A program made the translations under genes and the position numbers. The notes under the pieces are model-generated. The model made no database searches. It was not told where the DNA came from and worked only from the letters and a program-made list of their open reading frames with translations. Below, one piece after another: positions 17,786 through 26,118 of a DNA stretch of 42,136 nucleotides. Position 1 is the stretch's first letter, and each line of letters opens with the position of its first letter. This DNA comes from Dehalococcoidia bacterium (GTDB taxonomy: Bacteria > Chloroflexota > Dehalococcoidia > Tepidiformales > Tepidiformaceae): assembly GCA_020432045.1 (NCBI GenBank), contig JAGQHB010000098.1, forward strand, positions 1-42,136, given 5' to 3'.

Positions 17786-20781
17786 CTACCGACACCTCTG
17801 AGGCTGGACTCGAAGCCCTCATCGTCGCAGCGATGACAGCTATTGCCGCTGGTGCTCGAGACGGGCAGCTGTGCGAAGAGCCCGTCGCCTACGACGCCGG
17901 CTGGATCCAGGGCGACCCCACGGAGTACGACCGCGAGCACTGCGTCGACCTGGTGCAGCTGACGTCGTTCCTCGACAGGACGCAGCCCGAACAAGCAGCG
18001 GCGCTGAACCTGGTCGAGGACGGCCCGACGCGCCGGCAGTTCCTGGCGCGGCTCCAGGGCGAAATCACGAAGCGCGGCACGATCGACGTGCTGCGCAACG
18101 GCATCAAACATGGTCCCCACACGGTTGATCTGTTCTATGGCTGGCCATCGCCGGGGAACGCACGGGCGATCGAGCGCTACCAGGCAAACCGTTTCAGCGT
18201 CACGCGCCAGCTCCGCTACAGCCGCGACGACACCCGGCTCGCCCTCGACCTGGCGCTGTTCATCAACGGCCTGCCAGTCGCTACGTTCGAGCTGAAGAAC
18301 AACCTGACCAAGCAGACCGTCGATGACGCTATCCAGCAGTACAAGCGCGACCGCGACCCTCGGGAGAAGCTCTTCGAGTTCGGCCGCTGCCTCGTCCACT
18401 TCGCCGTCGACGACCAGCGGGTGGCGTTCTGCACAGAGCTGAAGGGCAAGGCGTCGTGGTTCCTTCCTTTCGATAGGGGGTGGAATGATGGCGCGGGCAA
18501 CCCGCCAAACCCGAACGGGCTGAAGACCGACTACCTGTGGAAACAGGTCCTGCACCCGCCCAGCCTGACGAACATCATCGAGAACTATGCCCAGATCATC
18601 GAGTTCAAGGACGAGAAGACCGGCCGCAAACGCAAGGTCCAGATCTGGCCCCGGTACCACCAGCTCGATGTCGTCCGAAAGCTACTGACCGACGCAGAGC
18701 GGGCCGGGGTGGGCGAGCGTTACCTGGTCCAGCACTCGGCCGGCAGCGGCAAGTCGAACTCGATCGCCTGGCTCGCACACCAGATGATCGGGCTGGTGAA
18801 GGACGGCCGCCCAGTCTTTGACTCCGTAGTCGTCGTCACGGACCGCCGCATCCTGGACCAGCAGATCCGCGACACCATCCGCCAGTTCGCCCAGGTCCGC
18901 TCGACCGTCGAGCATGCCGAGCGGTCCGGCGACCTGCGCCGCTACATCGCACAAGGCAAGAAGATCATCATCTCTACGGTCCAGAAATTCCCATTCATCC
19001 TGGACGAAATCGGGGACGAGCATCGCGGGCGGAGCTTCGCCATCGTGATTGACGAGGCACACTCCAGCCAGGGCGGGCGCACCTCCGGCTCGATCTCGAT
19101 GGTGCTCGGCGATGCCGACGCGGAGGATGACGACGACACGTTCGAGGACAAGATCAATCGGCTGATCGAGTCCAAGAAGCTGCTGCCGAACGCCAGCTAC
19201 TTCGCCTTCACGGCCACTCCGAAGAACAAGACCCTCGAGATCTTCGGCGACGCTGAGCCGCAGGCGGATGGCAAAGTGCGCCACCGGCCGTTCCACAGCT
19301 ACACGATGAAGCAGGCGATCCAGGAGGGGTTCATCCTGGACGTGCTCCAGCACTACACGCCGGTCAACAGCTACTACAAGCTCATCAAGACCGTCGAGGC
19401 CGACCCCGAGTTCGATACCAAGCGGGCGCGTAAGAAGCTCCGCCGGTATGTCGAGAGCAACGACCACGCCATCCGGCTGAAGGGCGAGATCATCGTCGAT
19501 CACTTCCACGAGCAGGTCATTGCCCTGAACAAGGTCGGCGGCCAGGCCCGGGCGATGGTTGTCACGAGCGGTATCGAGCGCGCCATCCAGTACTACCACG
19601 CCATCTCCGCCTACCTGTCCGAGCGGAAGAGCCCTTATCGGGCGATCGTGGCGTTTTCGGGCGAGCACGAGTACCAGGGAGAGAAGGTCACCGAAGCGTC
19701 GTTGAACGGCTTCCCGTCGAGTCGCATCGCCGACGAATTCCGGAACGACCCTTACCGCTTTCTCGTCTGCGCCGACAAGTTCCAGACCGGCTACGACGAG
19801 CCGCTGCTCCACACGATGTACGTGGACAAGGTCCTCTCTGGCATCAAAGCGGTCCAGACCCTCTCGCGGCTGAACCGGGCGCACGAAAAGAAGCACGACG
19901 TCTTCGTGCTCGACTTCATGAACGACTCGGACACGATCGAGGCGGCTTTCGCCGACTATTACCGAACGACATTCCTGGCGGAGGAGACGGACCCCAACAA
20001 GCTCCACGACCTCAAAGCCGCTCTCGATGAATACCAGGTGTACTCGGACGCGGACGTCGATGAGCTGGTAAGCCTCTACCTCGGTGGGGCAGAGCGCGAC
20101 AGGCTCGATCCGATCCTCGATGCCTCCAGGGCCGTCTACGACACGGATCTTGACGAAGACGGCCAGGTCGACTTCAAGGGCAAAGCCAAGGCATTCACGC
20201 GAACGTACGGATTCCTTGCCCAGATCCTGCCTTACACAAGTGCCGACTGGGAGAAGCTCTCGATCTTCCTCAACTTCCTGATCCCGAAGCTGCCTGCGCC
20301 GGTTGAAGAAGACTTGTCAAAGGGGATCCTCGAGGCGATCGACATGGACAGCTACCGAGTCGAGAAGCAGCAGGCGATGAGGATCCAGCTGCCTGACGCG
20401 GACTCCGAGATTGAGCCCGTGCCCACGAGTGGCGGCGGCCGTGCGAGCGAACCGGAATTGGAGCGGCTGTCGAATATCCTCCGGTCGTTCAACGACCAGT
20501 TCGGCAATATCGAGTGGACCGATGCCGACCGCATTCAGAAGCTCATCTCGGAGGAGATCCCTGCCCGGGTGGCAGCTGACACCGCCTATCAGAATGCCAT
20601 TAGGAACTCAGACAGGCAGAACGCGCGAATCGAACATGACAAAGCCCTCCGCCGCGTGATGACGGCTCTCCTCAAGGACGATACGGAGCTGTTTAAGCAG
20701 TTCTCGGACAACGATTCGTTTCGCCGCTGGCTGACCGAGATGGTGTTCGGCCTAACGTACGACGAGGGCGACGCGGCGTAG
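17782..20781 (+). CDS. hsdR: Type I restriction endonuclease subunit
   Basis: The protein has 999 residues, a standard length. The N-terminal nuclease domain contains FINGLPVATFELKNN, with E170 and K172 forming the PD-(D/E)XK ExK pair. The motor domain carries Walker A HSAGSGKSNS (318-327), DEAH at 424-427 (IVIDEAHSSQGG), motif III FAFTATP and helicase C-terminal motifs (FQTGYDEPLLHTMYVDK, VQTLSRLNRAH). The C-terminal part is the helical domain that docks on HsdM/HsdS. The role is ATP-driven DNA translocation and cleavage at unmethylated DNA. ATG 17782 overlaps the fusion-gene stop (ATGA). The gene ends 91 bases before the convergent VirB2-like gene. It is intact and looks active. Confidence 0.94.
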   Translation: MTTDTSEAGLEALIVAAMTAIAAGARDGQLCEEPVAYDAGWIQGDPTEYDREHCVDLVQLTSFLDRTQPEQAAALNLVEDGPTRRQFLARLQGEITKRGTIDVLRNGIKHGPHTVDLFYGWPSPGNARAIERYQANRFSVTRQLRYSRDDTRLALDLALFINGLPVATFELKNNLTKQTVDDAIQQYKRDRDPREKLFEFGRCLVHFAVDDQRVAFCTELKGKASWFLPFDRGWNDGAGNPPNPNGLKTDYLWKQVLHPPSLTNIIENYAQIIEFKDEKTGRKRKVQIWPRYHQLDVVRKLLTDAERAGVGERYLVQHSAGSGKSNSIAWLAHQMIGLVKDGRPVFDSVVVVTDRRILDQQIRDTIRQFAQVRSTVEHAERSGDLRRYIAQGKKIIISTVQKFPFILDEIGDEHRGRSFAIVIDEAHSSQGGRTSGSISMVLGDADAEDDDDTFEDKINRLIESKKLLPNASYFAFTATPKNKTLEIFGDAEPQADGKVRHRPFHSYTMKQAIQEGFILDVLQHYTPVNSYYKLIKTVEADPEFDTKRARKKLRRYVESNDHAIRLKGEIIVDHFHEQVIALNKVGGQARAMVVTSGIERAIQYYHAISAYLSERKSPYRAIVAFSGEHEYQGEKVTEASLNGFPSSRIADEFRNDPYRFLVCADKFQTGYDEPLLHTMYVDKVLSGIKAVQTLSRLNRAHEKKHDVFVLDFMNDSDTIEAAFADYYRTTFLAEETDPNKLHDLKAALDEYQVYSDADVDELVSLYLGGAERDRLDPILDASRAVYDTDLDEDGQVDFKGKAKAFTRTYGFLAQILPYTSADWEKLSIFLNFLIPKLPAPVEEDLSKGILEAIDMDSYRVEKQQAMRIQLPDADSEIEPVPTSGGGRASEPELERLSNILRSFNDQFGNIEWTDADRIQKLISEEIPARVAADTAYQNAIRNSDRQNARIEHDKALRRVMTALLKDDTELFKQFSDNDSFRRWLTEMVFGLTYDEGDAA

Positions 20782-20871
20782 CTGGACACAGCAGCAGCAC
20801 GGTCGGACTCCACCCCTACGTCGGCATCAAGGCAACCGGAAGCCATGTCAACGAATCGGTTGCGCAAGGCA

Positions 20872-21105
20872 TCATGCCCCAATCGAGTCCTGGATCATTC
20901 CAGCGATAACCCTGGCCAGGAGCACGATCGAGAAGCCGATCAGCGCGTTCACGATGGCGGACTTGCCGCGCTCCATCTGGTGGGGGCTGCCGGCGGCGGA
21001 CATGTAGAGGAAGGCGCCCCACATCACGAAGAAGGCGGCCACGGCCGCGCCGACGCCCATACCGATGTTGAGCAGGTTTTCGAAGAGGGTGTTGATCTGT
21101 TCCAT
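20872..21105 (-). CDS. VirB2/TrbC-like pilin protein
   Basis: The protein has 77 residues from ATG 21105, eight bases after AGGAGG. A GTG at 21108 is in frame and nearer the site. It has two hydrophobic helices, IGMGVGAAVAAFFVMWGAFL and SAIVNALIGFSIVLLARVIA, joined by a short loop with SAAGSPHQMERGK. This hairpin layout with a charged turn matches VirB2/TrbC pilins and the Gram-positive T4SS counterparts. There is no obvious long signal peptide. It is the last gene of the minus-strand transfer operon, after the small membrane protein (9-base gap). It faces the convergent hsdR gene. It would be the major membrane-embedded pilin or channel subunit. Confidence 0.72.
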   Translation of the reverse strand: MEQINTLFENLLNIGMGVGAAVAAFFVMWGAFLYMSAAGSPHQMERGKSAIVNALIGFSIVLLARVIAGMIQDSIGA

Positions 21106-21117
21106 CACGTCGGCCTC

Positions 21118-21636
21118 CTATCTGCCGGTGTTCTGAATGGGTTCTTCCGACCGCAGCCGGAACTCCGCCACGAGCCAGCGGCCCTCGACGCGGACGAGCC
21201 GGCAGGTGACGTGCTGCTGGAGCCGTTGCTCACGGAGCTGACCAGTTGTGGCGTCGACAGCACGGCGGGTCTGTTCGGTGGTCGCTGACACCGTCGCTTC
21301 GGTGTCGCTGTAGGCGGTGACCTGGACCGAGACGGCGCCGGTCGTCATCGTTTGCTGCTGACCGAGCGCCGACGGGTCGACCTGTGAGGTGGCGACCGCG
21401 GCGTGCACGTCGCCGGTGCTCAGGCCCAACAGCCGCTCCCGGTAAGCATTCGCCTCGCGGAAGTCGAAGGTGCCGTACGCCTCGACGAAGAGGCGAGCCG
21501 CTTCCTCCACCTCGCCCATGCCTTCGCCCTGGCCACGCAGCCGGTTGGCTCCCTGCCAGCCGCTGACCATCGCTATTGCGAGCAGCGTCGCGGCGAGGCC
21601 GCCGAGGATGAGCATCACGCCACGTCCGCCGGTCAC
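21118..21636 (-). CDS. Small membrane-anchored transfer protein (NTF2/VirB8-like possible)
   Basis: The protein has 172 residues. GTG 21636 overlaps the upstream stop (GTGA). A further open stretch upstream shadows the NlpC gene. It has one N-terminal transmembrane helix, MLILGGLAATLLAIAMVSGW, followed by an outside domain with EEAARLFVEAYGTFDFREAN. This is the acidic/aromatic helix typical of NTF2-like proteins such as VirB8 and TcpC. The strand-rich half ends in VTCRLVRVEGRWLVAEF, consistent with a small sheet. TcpC/VirB8 proteins link the T4SS channel in the membrane to outer parts. Family identity is inferred from topology and from its position between the cell-wall hydrolase and the pilin, not from strong motif matches. 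Confidence 0.6.
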   Translation of the reverse strand: MTGGRGVMLILGGLAATLLAIAMVSGWQGANRLRGQGEGMGEVEEAARLFVEAYGTFDFREANAYRERLLGLSTGDVHAAVATSQVDPSALGQQQTMTTGAVSVQVTAYSDTEATVSATTEQTRRAVDATTGQLREQRLQQHVTCRLVRVEGRWLVAEFRLRSEEPIQNTGR

Positions 21637-22568
21637 GCGACGGGTCCTTTCACCGGGCGCCCGGCGCTGGCGAAGTGCCTGGCCCAGTAGGGGTCGGAAA
21701 GCGGCACCTCTTTCACGAACTCGCCGGGTTGGGTGGCCATGATCACGACACCGTTGCCGGCGTAGATGCCGACGTGGGTGATGCGTTCGTGGGACGGGTA
21801 GGTGTTCTCGTAGAAGAGGAGGTCGCCGGGCTGGAGGAACTCCAGCGCCACGGGCATCGTGGCGTTGAACTGCGCCTGCGACGTGCGGGGGAGGGCGACG
21901 CCAAGCTGGGCGTAGACCCACTGCGTGAGGCCCGAGCAGTCGAATGAGTCCGGCCCCGCCGCGCCCCACACGTAGGGCAGCCCGAGCCGGGACCGCGCCA
22001 GCGCGACCGCCTGGGCTGGGATGCCCGCCGGGTCGAGGTAGCCGTAACTGGTGGCGATGCTGAGGACATGATCCACGTAGGACCAGGAGTGGTTGTACGC
22101 ATAGAGCGCCTGGCGGAGGTCACCGGGCGCTCCGCTGCCGAGCAGGAGCTGGGCAGCCGCAGGCAGGCAGTCGTGGTAGTTGAACGGGTCGGCCACACCG
22201 TCGCCGTCGCCATCGACGCCGTAGTGGGCCCAGGTCGCGGGCATGAACTGGCAGTAGCCCAGGGCGCCGGCCGAGCTTGGGCCCATGTTCGCGCCGAAGC
22301 CCGACTCGACCTTGGCGATGGCCGCCAGCACCTGCCAGGGGACGCCCGTCGCAGCAGCCACCTGTTGCATGACAGCCAGGTGCTCCGCAGGAATCTCGGC
22401 GAGCGCCGCGGCTGAAGCTGGGGACTGGGCGATGCCCGGGCTGTCGCCAAGCGCGGCCATGACGAAGAGCATCGGTGCGAGCAAGACGACGCCGACGATG
22501 CCCGCAACCTTGAGGCCCTCGCTCCCGACGCTGCCGAAGATGTCGCCGCTGGGTGGGTTCGTGTTCAC
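21633..22568 (-). CDS. Lytic transglycosylase / NlpC-P60 cell-wall hydrolase
   Basis: The protein has 311 residues from GTG 22568 with AGGAGG five bases before. One transmembrane helix lies at about 21-40. A goose-lysozyme/SLT-type domain follows: IAKVESGF with catalytic Glu 88, then SSAGALGYCQFMPATW and ALYAYNHS. The C-terminal NlpC/P60 domain has DSFDCSGLTQWVYAQLG (Cys 211), LQPGDLLFY and HVGIYAGNGVVI (His 265). This two-enzyme layout matches the TcpG/CwlT/Orf14-type hydrolase of Gram-positive conjugative elements. It opens peptidoglycan for the transfer channel. The last four bases overlap the next gene. It starts ten bases after the end of the VirB6-like gene. Confidence 0.9.
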   Translation of the reverse strand: MNTNPPSGDIFGSVGSEGLKVAGIVGVVLLAPMLFVMAALGDSPGIAQSPASAAALAEIPAEHLAVMQQVAAATGVPWQVLAAIAKVESGFGANMGPSSAGALGYCQFMPATWAHYGVDGDGDGVADPFNYHDCLPAAAQLLLGSGAPGDLRQALYAYNHSWSYVDHVLSIATSYGYLDPAGIPAQAVALARSRLGLPYVWGAAGPDSFDCSGLTQWVYAQLGVALPRTSQAQFNATMPVALEFLQPGDLLFYENTYPSHERITHVGIYAGNGVVIMATQPGEFVKEVPLSDPYWARHFASAGRPVKGPVA

Positions 22569-22577
22569 GGCGTCCTC

Positions 22578-23810
22578 CTAGGCCCTTCCCGCTGCAGCCC
22601 GCGAAGCGGCCCCGCCAGCACCGGCGCTACCGGCCCCTGCGCCGCCGGCGGCAGCACCGGCACGAGCGGCTCCCGCCATCGCGCCAAGCGCGTGGGTGGC
22701 CATCGCGAAGGTGATGACGTTGGTGATGCCGGCCTGGCTGCGGGCCGAGCGCAGGAGCGCGGGGACCTTGAGGGTCAGCCAGCACACCGCGAGACCGAGG
22801 AGCATCGTCAGAAGGGCATTGGAGACACTGCCCGGGGTCAGCTCGACCATGAGCGCGGTGCCGAGCGCCAGGACCATGACCTGGACGGCCTGCTGAAAGA
22901 CGGTGATCACGAAGAGGTCGGTCCACCAGCGCGTCCACTGCTGGGTCTGCGGCAGCACCCAGAGCAGTGCGGCAATTGGCCCGAGGACGATGAGCATCGC
23001 CAGCAGGGCGAGGCGCATCAGCATCTGGAAGACCAGGAGGATCGCCACGATGCCGTAGGCGACGGCGGTGAAGATCAGCGCCAGGCCTTCCTGCGAGGGC
23101 GTTGCCTGGTCGTACCCGGGGAGGCCGACGTCGCCGACTCCGGCGGCGAGGGCGTTGTTGATGTCGATCAGCATCCGCGCGAACTCGAGCGTCAGGTTGG
23201 CGGCGAGCGCTGCGAGGATGACGCGCGGGAGGAGCTCCATCGCTTCGTGGTAGGGCGACCTGGTGTGCTCCTTGATGATGACGTTGAAGCCACCCCACAT
23301 GACGACGACCGCAAGCGCGGCGTTCACTATGGCGCGGGAGAAGTCGTAGAGGCTGCGGACGGTCGGGCTGTCGTAGGTGCCTTCCGCCGGCGTGCGCGTA
23401 ACGAAGTTGAGCGACGAGCCGCCCATGCCCAGCGCCCAGTCGACGAACCCGCGGATCGCCTCGAGCATCGCCTGTCCGATGAGCGTGAACACCGCGTTGA
23501 CGATGTCCTTCGCCCAGTTCACGGGGTTGAGGCCGCCGGGCAGCCAGTCCAGGGGGTTGGGGATCAAGTCGGTCGGGTCGGGGATCGGGAGGTCGACCAG
23601 CGTGTCCGGTGGCGGCTGACCTTCCGGGCCAGGCTGGCCAGGTGGGACCTGCTGCGCGGCTGGCGCAGGCGGACTGTTGAGGAGCGGGATACCGGCTGAC
23701 GACAGCTGGTCCAGCGTGTCGTCGGCCTCCTGCGCCGTGGCGGAGGCTGCTCCAACCAACAGCGCGCCGGCCAATCCCAGTGCAAAGGCGGCGAGGGCGA
23801 GGATGCGCAT
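22578..23810 (-). CDS. VirB6/TrbL-like polytopic transfer protein
   Basis: The protein has 410 residues from ATG 23810, with GGAG six bases before it. A cleaved signal peptide is likely (LGLAGALLVGAASATAQ). A Pro-rich segment (residues of about 45-75) follows, then at least six hydrophobic helices: AIVNAALAVVVMWGGFNVII, then RVILAALAANLTLEFAR, AVAYGIVAILLVFQMLMRL, ALLAMLIVLGPIAALLWVLP and others. LxxLxPxAxLLWVLP-like text plus an aromatic FN.W WxDLF segment is typical of VirB6/TrbL-like proteins. The C-terminus is Ala/Gly-rich (AMAGAARAGAAAGGAGAGSA). It heads the minus-strand operon and would form the membrane part of the secretion channel. The promoter region upstream carries heptamer repeats. 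Confidence 0.78.
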   Translation of the reverse strand: MRILALAAFALGLAGALLVGAASATAQEADDTLDQLSSAGIPLLNSPPAPAAQQVPPGQPGPEGQPPPDTLVDLPIPDPTDLIPNPLDWLPGGLNPVNWAKDIVNAVFTLIGQAMLEAIRGFVDWALGMGGSSLNFVTRTPAEGTYDSPTVRSLYDFSRAIVNAALAVVVMWGGFNVIIKEHTRSPYHEAMELLPRVILAALAANLTLEFARMLIDINNALAAGVGDVGLPGYDQATPSQEGLALIFTAVAYGIVAILLVFQMLMRLALLAMLIVLGPIAALLWVLPQTQQWTRWWTDLFVITVFQQAVQVMVLALGTALMVELTPGSVSNALLTMLLGLAVCWLTLKVPALLRSARSQAGITNVITFAMATHALGAMAGAARAGAAAGGAGAGSAGAGGAASRAAAGRA

Positions 23811-24127
23811 ATCTGACTCCAGCGGCCAGGAGGCCGTGACGAGTCAGGTTGCGGATCGGCGTTCCATCAGCGTTCCAGGATTCCGCTCCACCCGTTCCAA
23901 TCTCGGGGTGCCCGCTCCAATTTCACTCTCATTTCGTTCCAACGGGCTGTTACGCCGGACCTCGGCAGCCCCGCCACTGGCACAACCACAAACGTCGGCA
24001 CATCATTCTTCCCGAAGCCGGCCCGGGATCGATCGAGCACGAGGCATACAGCAATCAGCAAAGGCCGGACCCGTGTGCCTTTTTGCCATCTTTACCATCG
24101 GCCAGTGCGAGACGAATTGGAGTCCCC
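23811..24127. other. Promoter region of the transfer operon
   Basis: No gene is supported here. The stretch nearest the VirB6-like gene (23811-23941) holds six copies of a CGYTCCA heptamer. The part at 23942-24127 has no recognised structure, although it must also carry any signals of the LuxR-type pseudogene that begins at 24128. Confidence 0.5.
23860..23941 (-). repeat. Six CGYTCCA heptamers, mostly helically phased
   Basis: Copies of CGYTCCA start at 23860, 23871, 23884, 23893, 23913 and 23935 (TGGARCG on the minus strand). The distances are 11, 13, 9, 20 and 22 bases. Leaving out the copy at 23884, the others fall at steps of 11, 22, 20 and 22, about one or two DNA turns. They precede the minus-strand operon start at 23810 by about 50-130 bases. 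AfsR/SARP activators are known to bind heptamer direct repeats spaced 11 or 22 bases. The TCGAGCG-type site known for that family differs by one base from TGGAGCG. That the LysM-SARP protein at 2489 uses these sites is inference. Confidence 0.65.
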
Positions 24128-24533
24128 GTGTACGCTGCGCGACATGGACGTTCGCTCCCGACGGGGCGGTCGCGGCGTCGTGTGCGCGGGACGATTAGTC
24201 GTCGTCAGATGACATCGTTGCACTTATCGCTCGGGGTCGCACAAATGCGGAAATTGCGGAACACTTTGGGGATCTCATTGTCCCGAGTCGAGTACCACGT
24301 CAGCGAGATTTTAAGCACGCTAGAAGTAGAGGCTCGAGAAGAGGCAGCAGACTGGTGGCGTCGGGAGAACGGGCTGGCGTACCGGCGTCGCCGAATGAGC
24401 GCTGGCCTGACGGGCAGCGGTGTCGCTCGCTGGGTTGTGGCCGCCGGCGTTGTCGGTGCTGTGGGATGTTGCCGTCCTCGTGCTCGCTACGGTATTCGCC
24501 CCTATGTCAATCGCCGAGGGCTTTGAGCACTGA
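24128..24533 (+). pseudogene. LuxR-type HTH membrane regulator, frameshifted remnant
   Basis: Read with three indels, this region gives a short LuxR-type regulator. RGTISRRQ (frame from GTG 24128) shifts at about 24206-24208 to DDIVALIARGRTNAEIAEHFG. It returns at the GGGG of 24268-24271 to SRVEYHVSEILSTLEVEA, REEAADWW and a hydrophobic VARWVVAAGVVGAV. A third shift at the GGG near 24463 restores VAVLVLATVF and the stop at 24531. Corrected length is 134 residues. The TNAEIA..., YHVSEIL and EEAADWW elements are those of a family of single-domain LuxR proteins with a C-terminal membrane helix. The first two shifts compensate one another, so the outer frame reads through with a wrong HTH inside. 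This is either a decayed gene or an assembly error. Confidence 0.6.
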
Positions 24534-24987
24534 TCGCCACGGGCATTGAGCCACCCTCTGGCGACGAGGTGGTATGCCTTTTGTGCGCCTCCCGAGCAGT
24601 TCCACGACCCGCTCGGATTCTTGTAGCGGCGAAGCCTCTCGCCTCTCCGGATTCCGCCTCAAGTGCTTCCACAGACCGGGCAGACGAGACGGGACAGACA
24701 AAACGACGCAGGTCGGCCTAGATCGCTTCTGCGTCGGCTCGTCCGCGATGTACGCGAAAGGGGAAGGTGTCGCCGGCGTGACTGCGTGGGCCGCGCACTT
24801 GCGAAGCCCGGACGTACCGGGGACGAAACGACGCGTGGCCGCGACGACAGACTGGATGCGGTCGACTCGATACGGGCGGTGCTTATCGCTGTCGGCGCTG
24901 TGGCCGCTCCTGCTCGGTGCCTTGCCGACCAATCCCCGGCCCGGCAAACTGTCGCCAACTTGGTCAGGAACAGCGAGCCTTAACCAC
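24534..24987. other. 454-base region without a recognised gene
   Basis: Long open frames exist on both strands, but none has a domain, signature or good ribosome binding site. A minus-strand frame carries CPVCG, with a different frame holding NPERREASPLQESERVVELL. These may be a decayed zinc-ribbon coding sequence, but no family could be named. No hairpin terminator or tRNA was seen. Confidence 0.35.
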
Positions 24988-25749
24988 ATGACGACGCCTT
25001 CTGTTACCGGTATATCAGCGCTCGAGGAAACAGTGCACATTCCGCTCCGCCAGGGGAGCATACGCGCCCTTCTCATGAAGCCGGCGACCTCCTCCCCGGC
25101 GCCCGGGGTCCTCCTTTTCCACGAGATCTTCGGCCTCAATGACGACATGGCGGAGAAGGCTCGCCGCTTCGCCGCCTTGGGTTACGTTGCCCTTGCACCC
25201 GACCTGTTCGCTGGACGCGGCCGCAAACCCCTCTGCATCATGCGCACGATGCGGGAGCTCGGGCGCGGCTCGGGCGCGGCGTTCGACCGCATTGAATCGG
25301 CGCGCTCGTGGCTCGCCGAGCAGCCCTTTGTCGATGCTTCGCGTCTAGGCGTTTGCGGATTCTGCATGGGCGGGGGCTTTGCGTTGCTCGTCGCGGCTCG
25401 GGCGCCAATAGGTGCGGCTGCCGTTTTCTATGGCCAGGTGCCGAAGAAGGCAGACGAGCTCGACGGCATCTGTCCCGTCGTAGCGGGATACGGCGGTCGC
25501 GATCGCAGTCTCCGGGGCGCGCCCGAGAGGCTTCGCGCCGCGCTCGAGCAGCGTGCAGTCCCGCACGACATCACTGTTTACCCGGACGCCGGCCACGGCT
25601 ATCTCAGTTCGCACACTGGAGCCTTTGCGAAATTCGGCGCCGTCGGACCCATTAAGCTCGGCTTCAACGGCTCGGCCGCGGAGGACAGCTGGAAAAGGGT
25701 CGAGCGTTTCTTCCGGCGGCACCTCGCCGGGGAGGAGCCGGTCGATTGA
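24988..25749 (+). CDS. Dienelactone hydrolase family protein
   Basis: The protein has 253 residues from ATG 24988. The frame is open from 24574, but the upstream part has no homology pattern. It is an alpha/beta hydrolase of the DLH kind. The nucleophile is Cys 126 in GFCMGGGFAL, the acid is Asp 172 in GGRDRSL and the base is His 203 in DAGHGY. The start, GVLLFHEIFGLNDDMAEKAR and YVALAPDLFAGRG, matches the family's HEIFGLN and DLF blocks. Such enzymes hydrolyse the lactone ring of dienelactone in chloroaromatic breakdown or act on related esters. In this context the substrate is unknown. No operon partner is evident, since the next gene is convergent. Confidence 0.88.
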   Translation: MTTPSVTGISALEETVHIPLRQGSIRALLMKPATSSPAPGVLLFHEIFGLNDDMAEKARRFAALGYVALAPDLFAGRGRKPLCIMRTMRELGRGSGAAFDRIESARSWLAEQPFVDASRLGVCGFCMGGGFALLVAARAPIGAAAVFYGQVPKKADELDGICPVVAGYGGRDRSLRGAPERLRAALEQRAVPHDITVYPDAGHGYLSSHTGAFAKFGAVGPIKLGFNGSAAEDSWKRVERFFRRHLAGEEPVD

Positions 25750-26118
25750 GGCCCCGTTGCGAGCCTGAAACTCTCGGGCCATGCGGGCTCCACCGGGTTC
25801 GAGGGCCCTTCCGCTGCACGGATGCGATGGGTCCGTCGAGATTTGCGCTTCCGACTCCACTCAGGGCAGCGTGGGGCTGCTCCCCCGCGGTAGGTCGTCA
25901 TCGCCCTCCCTGCGGGGGCAGGCTTGCCCGAACCTCTGCGCCGACCGTGAAGGCCGAGGAGCTTCGCGTGGATGGACTGACCTCGACAAGTCGCCCGTGG
26001 CCCGGCTGTCCCGCACAGTTGTGGGAGCCGCTGAGCGCCTCGTAGCGCACCGCCCGCGTGGCATACAGCCCCAGGCACGGCCTCCAGAGTATAGGGATCA
26101 GCCGACGGGGGTATGCAC
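25750..26118. other. Convergent gap without a gene
   Basis: These 369 bases lie between the end of the dienelactone hydrolase gene and the end of the cytidylate-kinase-like pseudogene. No supported gene, tRNA or terminator was seen. A GGTTCGA at 25797 is not part of a tRNA fold. Frames here have biased Arg/Pro composition and no motifs. Confidence 0.4.

Noticed and set aside
18682-20007. 441-residue minus-strand open frame inside hsdR
   Set aside because: It is an antisense shadow of the helicase domain of hsdR with no motif or ribosome binding site.
20829-20860. Weak GCAACCG/CGGTTGC inverted repeat between hsdR and the VirB2-like gene
   Set aside because: The loop is about 20 bases and there is no T-run, so it is not a convincing terminator.
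22692-23699. 335-residue plus-strand frame opposite the VirB6-like gene
   Set aside because: It is very Arg/Glu/His-rich, with no fold-like pattern, while the minus-strand frame has clear membrane helices and a ribosome binding site.
24507-25148. Minus-strand frame with NPERREASPLQESERV
   Set aside because: It has no domain, and it overlaps the dienelactone hydrolase gene. Kept only as a possible remnant note for 24534-24987.
25795-25810. GGTTCGAG reminiscent of a tRNA T-loop
   Set aside because: No acceptor, D or anticodon stem can be folded around it.
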